A stretch of 64,000 nt of DNA, taken from Flavobacterium pisciphilum. GTDB lineage: Bacteria; Bacteroidota; Bacteroidia; Flavobacteriales; Flavobacteriaceae. Position numbers and translations under genes: made by a program. The notes beneath the pieces are model-generated. The model saw only the letters and a list, made by a program, of their open reading frames with translations, was not told the DNA's origin and searched no databases. Shown here in pieces: positions 16,550 to 25,525 of the stretch (positions within the stretch are counted from its first letter, which is position 1; every line of letters begins with the position of its first letter). The stretch lies in the NCBI RefSeq assembly GCF_020905345.1, contig NZ_JAJJMO010000001.1, positions 2,542,001 to 2,606,000 of the forward strand, given 5' to 3'.

Positions 16550-19357
16550 TTAAAAATCAAATTTCAATCCTAAATTGTATCGAGCTTGGTAATATTCTAA
16601 CTGCTTAGTATGAGATTTTACACCTTGATAGTAACGCAACGGTTGGTTCGTTAAATTATTTGCTTCAGCAAAAAGACGAATCTTTGGTGTAATTTTAAAC
16701 GAGGCATTAGCATCAACAAAAAGTTGCTTATCATAATAACTATCATTGTATTCATTTGAACCTAATTCATCTAAATAACCTGAAGTATAGTTAGTCGAAA
16801 CTCTAGCCGAGAAACGTTTGTTTTCCCATGATAAAGACCCATTAAACATATGTGGAGCAGTTCCAGGAAGACTAATGTTACGTCTTTCATTTCCTTCAGC
16901 ATCAGCAATCCCTTTGGCAGTAGATTTAGTATGAGTATAATTTAAATAAATTCCGAATCCTTTCAAAAATGGACTTGTAAAGAAATCCAATTGACGTTGA
17001 AACGCTACTTCAAATCCATAAACAGCTACATTATCACCATTTCTTTGCTGGATAAGTGTCCAATTATCAGCAGCAGGAATTGGGTTTTGTTGGTTAGGAA
17101 AATCTGCTGCAAATTTTGCAGTCGTGTATTGATTATCGCTATAAGTATAGATAAAATCATTCAGGTTTTTGTAGAAAACTCCACCTGAGATCAAACCAAC
17201 TGATTTAAAATAATTCTCGGCCATGAAATCATAATTATAAGAATAGGTCGCTTTAAGATCTGGATTACCCGCCAATATTTGAGAATCAGTAGCAATATTA
17301 TTGATATATGGCGCCAATGCATAATAATCTGGTCTTGCTAATGCTGTCGTTGCCGCTGCTCTTAACACCAAATCCTTAGTCGCATTATACTTAAATGAAA
17401 TTCCAGGCATTACGTTTGTATACGAATTTGTTGTATTAATCTTTCCTTCAAGTTCTTCTTCATCCAAAACACGATTTCCTGTATAATCAATACGTGTATT
17501 CTCTACACGAAAACCTAAAATCATGGATAGTTTATCATTAAAATCCTGATCCCATCTTATGTAAGCTGCATAAATTTTTTCTTTAGCATTATAATTTACT
17601 GTCAAAAACTCAGCTGGATTTAACTCTTTCTTGAACAAATCTGGATTATTTAAATCAAGACTTCCTAGATATGAATTAGAAACAAATGCCCCTGGTACAT
17701 ACTTACTTCCTGCATTAAAATCAGCTCCATCATAATAACTAGTTCCAACATCTGCTAGAGTTCCTATTCCGCTTAACGGCTCATAAGAGTAAAAAATATT
17801 ATCTCTCGATTTTTCTTTCATTCTTAATCTAAGTCCAGTTCTTAATCTTCCTTTTTCTGAAGGTATTATTGTAAAAGGAAAGCGAATATTCACCTTAGCA
17901 CCAAACTCGCTCTCTTTTGTCTCATTAGTATTCTCCGTTGCCGAGTCAAATTTAAATTTATCTAAAGCTTCACCAGTTGTTGTAACCAAAGGGAATTCTA
18001 AATCTGATAAATCCTGAGCGGTATTCAATCCTTTCTGACGGTACTCAATATAACGCTCTTGTGGACGGTATTCTCTTGCTGTCGAATAATTTGCAGACCA
18101 ATCCAAATCTAAATTCGAATTTATTAAATGTTCCCCACGTAACGCGTAATTCTGTACACGTTGGTCTTCAAGTCTTCTGTTTTTATTGCGATTATTATCA
18201 ACTCCTCCTTTTGTCTGACGTTTTACTCTTCCTGTAAAACCTGTAATTTGTTCGCCATTGTAAATAGGCTTCATATCATCGTAAGTAGTTCTAAAACGAT
18301 TCTCTCTATCATCTCTCCAATTATAAATCCCATTAGCAAAAATGGTATTGTTTTCATCAATTTTATAATCTAATGCTATTGCTCCACTTCTACGAATACG
18401 CTGAACATCGTATTTTCTAATTTCGGATTTACTTAAAAATTCATTTCCGAATTTATCTTTAGTCCAAGCAGCTTCGATATTATCTGATCCGTAATCTATA
18501 TTATTGTAAGAACCACTCACTACTGCTCCTAGCTTACCATCAAAAAAACGATTACCATAAACTAATCCTCCAGTATAAATAGGTTTATCACGAATTGGTG
18601 CGTACCCTCCAGCTATTGTCGCAGAGATTCTTTCTCCATTTGGTGTTGCTCTAGTAATCAAATTTACTGAACCTCCAATAGCATCAGCATCCATATCAGG
18701 AGTAAGTGTTTTATTTACTTCGATTGTCGAAATCATATCCGATGGAATAAGATCCATTTGCACATTTCTATTATCACCTTCGGCAGAAGGAATACGATCT
18801 CCATTTAAAGTTACGGAGTTTAATGAAGGTGCCAAACCTCTAATAATAATATTTCTAGCTTCACCCTGATCATTTTGCATTGTAATTCCAGGTACACGTT
18901 TTAAGGCATCTCCAACATTTGCATCTGGAAAACGCCCCATTTGATCCGCCGAAATAACATTCCCGATATTTCTATTTGTCTTTTGTTGGTTTAAAGCTTT
19001 TGCCTGCCCTTTCAAGATATCACCTATAACAACTTCGTTCAATTCTGTTCCCGACGATTTTAAAGCAAAATCTATCACTGCATTTTTTCCATCAACAATA
19101 ACTACATCTTGGATATTCTCAGTATATCCCATGTATTTAACTTTAACTTGGTATGCCCCCGACATTACATTAAGTAACTCATATCTTCCGTTATAATCAG
19201 AAACAGTGTACTTATTCTGACCAACAATTTCAATCATTGCTCCCGGTAAAGGCAATTTATCATCTGCATCTAATACTTTCCCAGAAACAATCCCTTTTTG
19301 AGCATAACCAACTAAGGTCATTAAAAAAAGAACTAATACTAAACATTTTTTTTTCAT
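16550..19357 (-). CDS. TonB-dependent outer-membrane receptor (935 aa)
   Basis: A signal peptide (about residues 1-19, LVLFLMTLVGYAQ) precedes a carboxypeptidase-like beta-sandwich (residues 22-105, GKVLDADDKLPLPGAMIEIV). The plug domain (about 120-240) has DALKRVPGITMQND, IIIRGLAPSLNSVTLNG and the plug-barrel junction DADAIGGSVNLITR. The remaining 690 residues form the 22-strand barrel and end in a C-terminal Phe (LGLKFDF). The layout fits the large TIGR01782-like receptor family. Cotranscription with the phytase downstream suggests phytate, inositol phosphates or a bound metal as the ligand; this is inferred from context only. Confidence 0.92.
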   Translation of the reverse strand: MKKKCLVLVLFLMTLVGYAQKGIVSGKVLDADDKLPLPGAMIEIVGQNKYTVSDYNGRYELLNVMSGAYQVKVKYMGYTENIQDVVIVDGKNAVIDFALKSSGTELNEVVIGDILKGQAKALNQQKTNRNIGNVISADQMGRFPDANVGDALKRVPGITMQNDQGEARNIIIRGLAPSLNSVTLNGDRIPSAEGDNRNVQMDLIPSDMISTIEVNKTLTPDMDADAIGGSVNLITRATPNGERISATIAGGYAPIRDKPIYTGGLVYGNRFFDGKLGAVVSGSYNNIDYGSDNIEAAWTKDKFGNEFLSKSEIRKYDVQRIRRSGAIALDYKIDENNTIFANGIYNWRDDRENRFRTTYDDMKPIYNGEQITGFTGRVKRQTKGGVDNNRNKNRRLEDQRVQNYALRGEHLINSNLDLDWSANYSTAREYRPQERYIEYRQKGLNTAQDLSDLEFPLVTTTGEALDKFKFDSATENTNETKESEFGAKVNIRFPFTIIPSEKGRLRTGLRLRMKEKSRDNIFYSYEPLSGIGTLADVGTSYYDGADFNAGSKYVPGAFVSNSYLGSLDLNNPDLFKKELNPAEFLTVNYNAKEKIYAAYIRWDQDFNDKLSMILGFRVENTRIDYTGNRVLDEEELEGKINTTNSYTNVMPGISFKYNATKDLVLRAAATTALARPDYYALAPYINNIATDSQILAGNPDLKATYSYNYDFMAENYFKSVGLISGGVFYKNLNDFIYTYSDNQYTTAKFAADFPNQQNPIPAADNWTLIQQRNGDNVAVYGFEVAFQRQLDFFTSPFLKGFGIYLNYTHTKSTAKGIADAEGNERRNISLPGTAPHMFNGSLSWENKRFSARVSTNYTSGYLDELGSNEYNDSYYDKQLFVDANASFKITPKIRLFAEANNLTNQPLRYYQGVKSHTKQLEYYQARYNLGLKFDF

Positions 19358-19618
19358 CTTGGTTTTGGTTGTTTTTACTACAGTACGAAACTAGTTTCTG
19401 TATATTAACTCTACCTCCTTAAAAATTTAACATATCGTTATGCTTCCTCTTTTTAAGCCTATTTTTTTTACTTTAAAATAACATAATCCCTTAAAAGATT
19501 GAGTAGAATTAACATTACTACTATTTAAAAATGCTATCAAAATCCCGTTTTAAAAACAAAAACAAGACTATAAACAAAAACATATCAACTATTTACCTCT
19601 ATATTAATTTTTTGGCGT

Positions 19619-19626
19619 TAAATTTG
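19619..19626 (+). promoter_or_regulatory. -7 promoter element of the DUF4407 gene
   Basis: TAAATTTG matches TAnnTTTG exactly, 29 bases before the ATG at 19656. Confidence 0.55.
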
Positions 19627-19655
19627 CCTTATCAATCAATCAAAAACAATCAATC

Positions 19656-20756
19656 ATGTTAAAACAATTTTTCATCCTTTGTTCTGGAGCTGACAAAGAG
19701 CTCCTCGAGGACTGTTCACACAGCGAACAAACCAAATACGTTGGTATTGGTGCCACTGTTTTTTTTACTGCAGTTATGGCATTTATTGCAAGTGCCTATG
19801 CATTATTTACCGTTTTTGACTCCATATACCCTGCTATACTTTTTGGATTTGTTTGGAGTTTACTTATTTTTAATCTAGACCGATTTATTGTATCTACAAT
19901 TAAAAAAAGAGATCGTATTTGGGACGAATTCTTGCAAGCAACACCACGAATCATTCTAGCTGTTATTATTGCAATAGTAATTTCAAAACCATTAGAGATT
20001 AAAATTTTTGAAAAGGAAATCAACACCGTTTTATTAAAAGAGAAAAATGCGATGGCTCTTGCCAATAAGAAAGAAGTTGGTAACTTCTACAAATCTGATT
20101 TAGACAAAAACAAAGCTGAAATTGCAGGTTTAAAATCGGATATCCTCACCAAAGAAAAAGAGGTAAATGCATTATACTCAACTTACATCACTGAAGCCGA
20201 AGGAACATCGGGTACAAAACGATTAGGAAAAGGACCTGTTTACAAAGAGAAACGTGACAAACACGATGCCGCTCTAAAAGAACTAGCAACATTAAAAACT
20301 GAAAATGAGGCAAAAATAGCCGAAAAAGAAAAAGCCGAAAAAGTACTTCAAGCTGATGTAGACAAAAAAGTATCCGAAACACAACCTATAATCGAAGGAT
20401 TTGATGGTTTAATGGCTCGAATAAATGCACTGGATAAACTACCTTGGATTCCATCTTTCTTTATCATGTTATTGTTTCTAGCAATCGAGACCTCTCCAAT
20501 TATAGCTAAATTATTAGCCCCAAAAGGAGAATATGATTTTAAGCAAGAAGAATTTGAGACTGCATTAAAAGCTACTTTGGAACAAAACAAATACCAACGC
20601 AGCCTATTGGTAAAAACTAGTGCAGCAATGCATGACAAAGTTTACGCTGATATTGCCGAGGATAAAGAGCTCTACAACTTACAGCGACAAAAAGCAAAGG
20701 AATTACTAGAGCTACAAGCACATCGTTTTGTAGACAAACAGAAAGCAACACTATAA
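19656..20756 (+). CDS. DUF4407 membrane protein with a long coiled coil (366 aa)
   Basis: The start MLKQFFILCSGADKELLEDC is typical of DUF4407. Membrane helices are at about residues 30-50, 55-75 and 95-115, and a last one near 265-285 (IPSFFIMLLFLAIETSPI). Between them lies an extended charged coiled coil (about 120-255), probably in the periplasm, and after the last helix a cytoplasmic Gln/Lys-rich tail. The function of this Bacteroidota-enriched family is not known to me. Monocistronic, with its own -7 box and a strong terminator. Confidence 0.85.
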   Translation: MLKQFFILCSGADKELLEDCSHSEQTKYVGIGATVFFTAVMAFIASAYALFTVFDSIYPAILFGFVWSLLIFNLDRFIVSTIKKRDRIWDEFLQATPRIILAVIIAIVISKPLEIKIFEKEINTVLLKEKNAMALANKKEVGNFYKSDLDKNKAEIAGLKSDILTKEKEVNALYSTYITEAEGTSGTKRLGKGPVYKEKRDKHDAALKELATLKTENEAKIAEKEKAEKVLQADVDKKVSETQPIIEGFDGLMARINALDKLPWIPSFFIMLLFLAIETSPIIAKLLAPKGEYDFKQEEFETALKATLEQNKYQRSLLVKTSAAMHDKVYADIAEDKELYNLQRQKAKELLELQAHRFVDKQKATL

Positions 20757-20794
20757 TTTATCCCTTTAACGGTATAAGCTTAACAAAGTTTCAT

Positions 20795-20828
20795 AAAAAA
20801 ACCAACATTCATCATGTTGGTTTTTTTT
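20795..20828. terminator. Terminator between convergent genes
   Basis: AAAAAACCAACA, loop TTCATCA, TGTTGGTTTTTT plus more T. A-rich left arm lets it serve both the DUF4407 gene (+) and the gene ending at 20850 (-). Confidence 0.9.
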
Positions 20829-20849
20829 ATATTCATTTGTGGTTAAACA

Positions 20850-21557
20850 CTACATATAACTCAAAATCTCTTTTTTGAATGTATCGTACTCACCTTGCAT
20901 AATCAATCCGTTATCTAATAGTTTTTTATAATTCTGTAACTTATCAAAAAGCTCATCCTGAGTCATATCACTCAATCTTCTTTCGCCAGTAGCAAATGAA
21001 GTTTCTTGAACTGGTTCGTTATGAATTACTGCAGCAGGCATTATTTCGGCATAGCTAGTCACTTCTTCAGTTTCAATTTCTTCAATCTCTTCTTCTTCTA
21101 TTACTGGCTCCTCTTCTTCTGGTTCAGCAACCTCAGCAACAGGAGCAGTTCCTAAAACTGGATTTTTAAGTATATCCAATTGCTCTTTTGCGTAAGTGAA
21201 AATTTTTCTTGCTTGAATTTTAGGGATATAATCTATAGTAAACTGAATGTCTGTTTTAGTAGAAAATGAAAATTCTGAACCTAAGATATTTTCTTTTACA
21301 AAAGTACCTACAATTTCGTCCCAAGTATAATCTGTAAAATCCATCGAAAGACCTAAATTTTTAGGCTTACATACAATGATTCTTTTATTTGTTACTACAA
21401 TACTATCTGGAAAAACAGTAATTGCCGGTTTTTTTTGAACAGCAATATATCCAATCTCTTCACCTCTCATCAATAAATCATTGAGTTTAGAAGTAATTTT
21501 TTCTATCGCTTTTGGGTCTTGTTCTTCGTTTAAAAACTTTTTAAATTGTTCTTTCAT
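20850..21557 (-). CDS. PH-domain / SHOCT-like protein (235 aa)
   Basis: The N-terminal 125 residues look like a bacterial PH domain (bPH, YokE-like): RGEEIGYIAVQKKP, VFPDSIVVTNKRIIVCKP, FTDYTWDEIVGTFVKE. A Glu-rich linker follows (about residues 130-170), then a C-terminal SHOCT-type helical pair, RRLSDMTQDELFDKLQNYKK and LIMQGEYDTFKKEILSYM. Such proteins are soluble with unknown roles; the SHOCT part is thought to mediate oligomerisation. The 69-base gap to the MmcQ-like gene upstream contains a short hairpin, so it may be expressed separately. Confidence 0.8.
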   Translation of the reverse strand: MKEQFKKFLNEEQDPKAIEKITSKLNDLLMRGEEIGYIAVQKKPAITVFPDSIVVTNKRIIVCKPKNLGLSMDFTDYTWDEIVGTFVKENILGSEFSFSTKTDIQFTIDYIPKIQARKIFTYAKEQLDILKNPVLGTAPVAEVAEPEEEEPVIEEEEIEEIETEEVTSYAEIMPAAVIHNEPVQETSFATGERRLSDMTQDELFDKLQNYKKLLDNGLIMQGEYDTFKKEILSYM

Positions 21558-21612
21558 GTTTTATAAGTTGCTAAGTTACAAAGTAACTGAGTTGCTAGTT
21601 TTTGTATTACAT
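21558..21612. repeat. Short intergenic inverted repeat
   Basis: AGTTGCTAAGTTACAAAGTAACTGAGTTGCTAG is written here in two parts: AGTTGCTAAGTTAC followed by AAAGTAACTGAGTTGCTAG. It holds GTTAC/GTAAC arms and a repeated GTTGCTA, as in the cell-wide AACCGCAAAG/TTGCTAAG intergenic repeats. Confidence 0.4.
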
Positions 21613-21626
21613 TACAAATGTAATGC

Positions 21627-21998
21627 CTAATTTTTTAATTCAATAATTTCATTCTGAATTTTCTTTGTCAAACTTTTGAAAACTAAATCATACGAATGAT
21701 CAATAAGTTCTTTTATAAAAACAGTAGGCAAATCTCCGTTTATAGTAACAGTATTCCAATGTATTTTACTCATATGAAAACCTGGTTTAATATCATCATA
21801 TTCTGCGCGTAACTCCTGAGCACGCTCTGGATCACATTTTAAATTTACCGAAGGAGTATTATTTTCCCATCGAGTCAAAGAGGACAAAGCAAACATTTTA
21901 CCGCCAACTTTAAAGACCAATGTTTCTTCATCAAAAGGAAAATGTTCTGTAACTCCTTTTTTAGAAAGACAATATTCATAATACGTTTCTAAATTCAT
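21627..21998 (-). CDS. MmcQ/YjbR-family protein (123 aa)
   Basis: Small basic protein with the MmcQ/YjbR (CyaY-like) fold: MNLETYYEYCLSKKGVTEHF, PFDEETLVFKVGGKMFAL, VNLKCDPERAQELRAEY, GFHMSKIHWNTVTING. Members are called DNA-binding, but without clear function. Length is normal. It is the last gene of a four-gene set (cyclase, GNAT, DUF4260, MmcQ), eight bases after DUF4260. Confidence 0.88.
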   Translation of the reverse strand: MNLETYYEYCLSKKGVTEHFPFDEETLVFKVGGKMFALSSLTRWENNTPSVNLKCDPERAQELRAEYDDIKPGFHMSKIHWNTVTINGDLPTVFIKELIDHSYDLVFKSLTKKIQNEIIELKN

Positions 21999-22006
21999 AT
22001 CATTTC

Positions 22007-22357
22007 TTATTTACCAATTTCACCTAAATGTGTGTATTTAAATCCTGTTTCATACTTTAACCCGTATCCAAAAATTCGATCCATTGAAGCATGAGAAAAC
22101 AATATAACTCCCCCAAGCTGCATTGCTTCTATCTTTAAATAACATCCTAAAATATAAACTAAAACTGCAATTCCCCTATGATGGAAAACATTATATAAAA
22201 AAGCCCCTGCTTTTGCATTAAAAGCATAACCAATCATTGAAAAATCGGGCACCAATATCCACACCAAAAACCACCACCATTGATAATCTAAGAGGCTAAA
22301 TAAATATATTCCAAGAATAAATAAACCTAACTCTTCTAATTTTATAGCTGTTTTCAT
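22007..22357 (-). CDS. DUF4260 membrane protein (116 aa)
   Basis: Short protein with three to four membrane helices and the DUF4260 blocks WWWFLVWILVPDFSMIGYAF, GAFLYNVFHHRGIAVLVYILG and ILFSHASMDRIFGYGLKY, which ends GFKYTHLGEIG. The conserved Asp, His and Tyr residues face the membrane region. Function unknown. Its ATG overlaps the GNAT stop by four bases, so the two are translationally coupled. Confidence 0.85.
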   Translation of the reverse strand: MKTAIKLEELGLFILGIYLFSLLDYQWWWFLVWILVPDFSMIGYAFNAKAGAFLYNVFHHRGIAVLVYILGCYLKIEAMQLGGVILFSHASMDRIFGYGLKYETGFKYTHLGEIGK

Positions 22358-22755
22358 TTTATCACTTTTTCCATCATTTTCTCAGGAGTTTTTAATGCAG
22401 TAAAACCAAATTTGCTATATAAGAAATGAGCGTCACTTGTCGCTAATCTCCATATTTTAACGTCTTTTAATACAGGCTCATTTATCATTCTATCAATCAG
22501 AATCGACGAATATCCTTTACCTCGATGTTCTTCAATAATAAAAACATCCATTACATAAGCAAAAACCACATAATCGGTGATTACGCGGGCAAAGCCTATT
22601 TGTTTATCGTTCAAGAAAATTCCAAAACAAAATGAATTATCAATTGTTATCTGAACTTCTTCTATAGTACGTCCTGCTGCCCAATAAACATCTTTTAGAA
22701 AATGCTGAATAAAAGGAACATCTAATTTACTTTTATCTGTAGAAACTGTAATCAT
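22354..22755 (-). CDS. GNAT-family N-acetyltransferase (133 aa)
   Basis: The acetyl-CoA pyrophosphate-binding motif is seen in IIEEHRGKGYSSILIDRM (RGKGYS), after the beta4 strand FAYVMDVFI, and the C-terminal HFLYSKFGFTAL is the usual beta6/7 block with a Tyr acid. The short length points to a small-molecule or amino-acid acetyltransferase; the substrate cannot be inferred. It overlaps both neighbours by four bases (cyclase upstream, DUF4260 downstream). Confidence 0.88.
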   Translation of the reverse strand: MITVSTDKSKLDVPFIQHFLKDVYWAAGRTIEEVQITIDNSFCFGIFLNDKQIGFARVITDYVVFAYVMDVFIIEEHRGKGYSSILIDRMINEPVLKDVKIWRLATSDAHFLYSKFGFTALKTPEKMMEKVIK

Positions 22756-23519
22756 ATCTTATACAAAATAGGTTTTGATGGACTTGCATCATTCTCAAAC
22801 GAAGCAATTTGTATGTTCAGTATATAACTTCCGTCTTTTATTTCGTCAGCAACATAAATCATTTCAGTGATTGTAGCTCCTAGGCATGCATCTGAATTGA
22901 GATTATCTACATCTTTTACATTCCAAAATGCTTTGTGTGCCAATAACTTTCCCTCATCATGTTCCTTATCAACACTTGGTAAATCAATCAATAAGTGTTG
23001 AATCTTGCTTTCGCGAATAAAAATCGCTGCGTCCTCAGACAAATAAGGCGGATTGGTATTCGAATATTTTGCTGATTTTTTAGTTTTTTGATTCGGAAGT
23101 GTTCTAATAATTATTGCTTCTGGTGAAATCGAGCTATTCAACACTTTTTGAAGCTGCACTTTAGTAATTACCAAATCTTCCCCTTGAATCTCAGGTTCAA
23201 CAGAAACTAATTCTGCCAAAAAGAAAAACTTTTTTAGCGATTGATTAATACTATAAAACGCTCGTGTAATATGTCCCAAGCATTCCGTATGTGTTCCATG
23301 CCCATGCGGATTAAAGAAAATATTATTAAAATTAGTAGATGATTTACCTTCTGAAACCTTTCCTATCCAATCACCAAAAACAACTGGCTCAATTACTGGT
23401 TTTTCAATATACCAAGCAATTGGATTATCATCAGTATTCGTTAATGCAATCGAAATATCGATAGGTTCAGATAAATCTATTTCAAAATTTTGATTGTTGT
23501 GTTTTATTGTCGCCTTCAT
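22752..23519 (-). CDS. Cyclase / kynurenine formamidase-like metal hydrolase (255 aa)
   Basis: The HxGTHxxxxxH metal-binding block of the cyclase (KynB-like) superfamily is present in NPHGHGTHTECLGHI at about residues 72-86. Later DLPSVDKEHDEG with LAHKAFWN supplies the conserved Asp, His and Glu of the site, and IQIASFENDASPSKPILY is the C-terminal block. By family it hydrolyses an amide or a related cyclic bond with a divalent metal; the substrate is not known. First gene of the overlapping cyclase-GNAT-DUF4260-MmcQ set; a repeat cluster lies in front. Confidence 0.85.
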   Translation of the reverse strand: MKATIKHNNQNFEIDLSEPIDISIALTNTDDNPIAWYIEKPVIEPVVFGDWIGKVSEGKSSTNFNNIFFNPHGHGTHTECLGHITRAFYSINQSLKKFFFLAELVSVEPEIQGEDLVITKVQLQKVLNSSISPEAIIIRTLPNQKTKKSAKYSNTNPPYLSEDAAIFIRESKIQHLLIDLPSVDKEHDEGKLLAHKAFWNVKDVDNLNSDACLGATITEMIYVADEIKDGSYILNIQIASFENDASPSKPILYKI

Positions 23520-23520
23520 A

Positions 23521-23689
23521 TTTTATTTAACCACAAGATTTTATTTATTTTTAACCGCAAGGAACACAAATGTCTTTATTTATTTAACTACTAAGTTCGC
23601 AAAGCTTTATGTGAAAATTGCATTTCCGTCTTTACGTACATTGCGTGAACCTTTGCGAACTTAGCGGTTGAATACTTTAGATTTAACCC
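23521..23689. repeat. Intergenic repeat family B, copy 1
   Basis: Blocks TTTAACCACAAG, TTAACCGCAAGGAACACAAA and GTTCGCAAAGCTTTATG are followed by the inverse AACCTTTGCGAACTTAGCGGTT, written here as AACCTTTGCGAAC and TTAGCGGTT. The arms (GTTCGCAAAG and CTTTGCGAAC) can pair. Similar blocks recur at 25318-25440 and 25905-26070. Confidence 0.65.
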
Positions 23690-24655
23690 CTAATACATTA
23701 CTTCAGGGTTTGCAATATTTGTCGGATTTCTGTTTACATAGTTGATTACATTCTCAAAAGCTTTCTCAAAATAAAGCTCGTAACTATCTTTCTCAACATA
23801 ACCAATATGCGGTGTACAAACAACGTTTGGCAGTTGCAATAATTCAAAATCTACATCATAAATAGGCTCTTCTTCATAAACATCAATACCTGCAAATCCA
23901 GGTCTGCCTTTTTTCAAACAATGCAACAAAGCTCCTTTTTCTATTAATTCAGCTCTAGCTGTATTAATCAGAACAGCATCCGATTTCATTAAACTCAAAT
24001 CGGTTTCTTTCACTATTCCAAAAGTACTTTCGTTGAGTCTAAGATGTAATGTAATCACATTACTTTGGGAGAAAAACTCTTCTCTTGAAGTCGCTTGAGT
24101 ATATCCATCAAGAACAGCTTGATTTCTTGAATTTTCACTTCCCCAAACCAAAACTGTTGCTCCAAACACATTTGCATATTTTGCAATCTGTTGTCCTATC
24201 TTCCCATAACCCCAAATACCTATTGTTTTCCCTTTTATAGTAGAACCAATATTCGTTTGCCATTTTCCTTCTTTCATTCCTTGAATGGCTTGCGGAATCA
24301 AGCGAACTGTATTCATTAGTAATGCCCAAGCTAGTTCAGAAGGTGCAACAGGCGAACCAATTCCTTCGGCAACAGCAACTTTATATTTTGTGCAAGTAGC
24401 AATATCAAGGTGATTTGATTTTTTCCCTGTCTGACTTATCAATTCTAATTTAGGTAGCTTAGAAAGCAGCTCTTCTGTAATTTCAGTTCTTTCTCGAATT
24501 AAAACTATAATCTCGGAGTCCTTTAATAACTCCGCTAACTTTGAGTCATCTTTTTCTGTATGGTTAAGAACAGTAACATCTAATCCCTTCAACATTTTGA
24601 AGGATTCTAATTTTACAACTGCGTCTTGATAATCATCTAATATGGTAATTTTCAT
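23690..24655 (-). CDS. D-2-hydroxyacid dehydrogenase family protein (321 aa)
   Basis: NAD-binding Rossmann block TIGIWGYGKIGQQIAKYA at about residues 150-167, and the substrate Arg/Glu/His triad of the family: INTARAELIEKGALL (Arg), GIDVYEEEPIYD (Glu) and CTPHIGYVE (His). N-terminal catalytic half has ERTEITEELLSKLPKLELIS with GKKSNHLDIA. The enzyme should reduce or oxidise a 2-hydroxy acid such as phosphoglycerate-like or phenyl-lactate-like substrates. No ACT domain is present, so it is not a typical regulated SerA. Confidence 0.9.
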   Translation of the reverse strand: MKITILDDYQDAVVKLESFKMLKGLDVTVLNHTEKDDSKLAELLKDSEIIVLIRERTEITEELLSKLPKLELISQTGKKSNHLDIATCTKYKVAVAEGIGSPVAPSELAWALLMNTVRLIPQAIQGMKEGKWQTNIGSTIKGKTIGIWGYGKIGQQIAKYANVFGATVLVWGSENSRNQAVLDGYTQATSREEFFSQSNVITLHLRLNESTFGIVKETDLSLMKSDAVLINTARAELIEKGALLHCLKKGRPGFAGIDVYEEEPIYDVDFELLQLPNVVCTPHIGYVEKDSYELYFEKAFENVINYVNRNPTNIANPEVMY

Positions 24656-24676
24656 AATATCTATTGATTAAATGTT

Positions 24677-25288
24677 TTAATGATTATCAAAAACAGAACA
24701 CCATTCATCGTAATAGTCTCCTGCCCATTTTTTCATATTCTTAAAATACCATTCTGCAGCTTCATCCGCAAGATTAAATCCATCTTCATCATCAATAATA
24801 GATTCTTCTTCAAAACTATTTAAAGCATGATGTAATGCTGCACTACAAAGAAGAAACTGACCAAAAGTATCAGCTACAATTTCGCCATTATCCCAACTTC
24901 CTGCGCCATGCATTAGCTTTTGAATACCATCTTCAAGATTATCAAAGTCAATAATAACGGGATCAGCACCTTCATCCGCAAAAAGAAAAAAGCCTTTATT
25001 CCAATTCTCAATTTCTGTATTCTTTACTGGATTGAAGTTGTATCCATTTTGCTTAAACTTTAAATTTTCAATTCCATAAATACACATTGGATTTCCAACA
25101 GTATCAAAATAAAAATCTTTTGCTGGAGCAAAGTCTTTTACATAATTCTTTAAGTTATCAGGGAGTATAGTCGAGAATTCCTCTTCTAGTCTATCAATAT
25201 GGTGATTGTTTTTGGATTCACCGAAAGGGAAATCTTCGCCTTCATTCCAAAAACTTCTAATTTCTATTAAAGCATTTTCTAAAGTCAT
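24677..25288 (-). CDS. SMI1/KNR4-family protein (203 aa)
   Basis: The start LENALIEIRSFW, the block NHHIDRLEEEFSTILPDNLKNY and the middle FADEGADPVIIDF are the hallmarks of the SMI1/KNR4 (SUKH) fold. SUKH proteins often act as immunity proteins for polymorphic toxins, but stand-alone copies without a toxin, as here, are also common. It is highly acidic, with a Glu/Asp-rich C-terminal half including EEESIIDDEDGF. No toxin gene is seen nearby. Confidence 0.8.
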   Translation of the reverse strand: MTLENALIEIRSFWNEGEDFPFGESKNNHHIDRLEEEFSTILPDNLKNYVKDFAPAKDFYFDTVGNPMCIYGIENLKFKQNGYNFNPVKNTEIENWNKGFFLFADEGADPVIIDFDNLEDGIQKLMHGAGSWDNGEIVADTFGQFLLCSAALHHALNSFEEESIIDDEDGFNLADEAAEWYFKNMKKWAGDYYDEWCSVFDNH

Positions 25289-25317
25289 CTGATATTAATA
25301 TTATTCGTTAATTCCAT

Positions 25318-25510
25318 TTAAACCGCAAGGCTCTTATTTTTTTAACCGCAAAGAACACAAAGAATTACATTTACTTATTGCTATGTTCGCAAAGCTTTGC
25401 GTACCTAGCTGTTGAATACTTCACACATAACTGAAAAGGGCACAAATGTTTTTATTTATTCAATTACTAAGTTCCAAAGTTGTATCTAAAAAAGGTGCTT
25501 TTTCCCTTGT
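25318..25510. repeat. Intergenic repeat family B, copy 2 with a partial third unit
   Basis: TAAACCGCAAGG, TTAACCGCAAAGAACACAAA and TGTTCGCAAAGCTTTGCGTA match copy 1 at 23521-23689; GTTCGCAAAG/CTTTGCG can form a hairpin. A degraded CACAAATGTTTTTATTTATT with ACTAAGTTC follows at 25440-25480. Confidence 0.65.
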
Positions 25511-25525
25511 AATTAAAACAATTTT

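Noticed and set aside
20850..21557. Acidic stretch of the PH/SHOCT protein as a sign of a frameshift
   Set aside because: The frame is continuous and both flanking domains are intact; Glu-rich linkers are common here.
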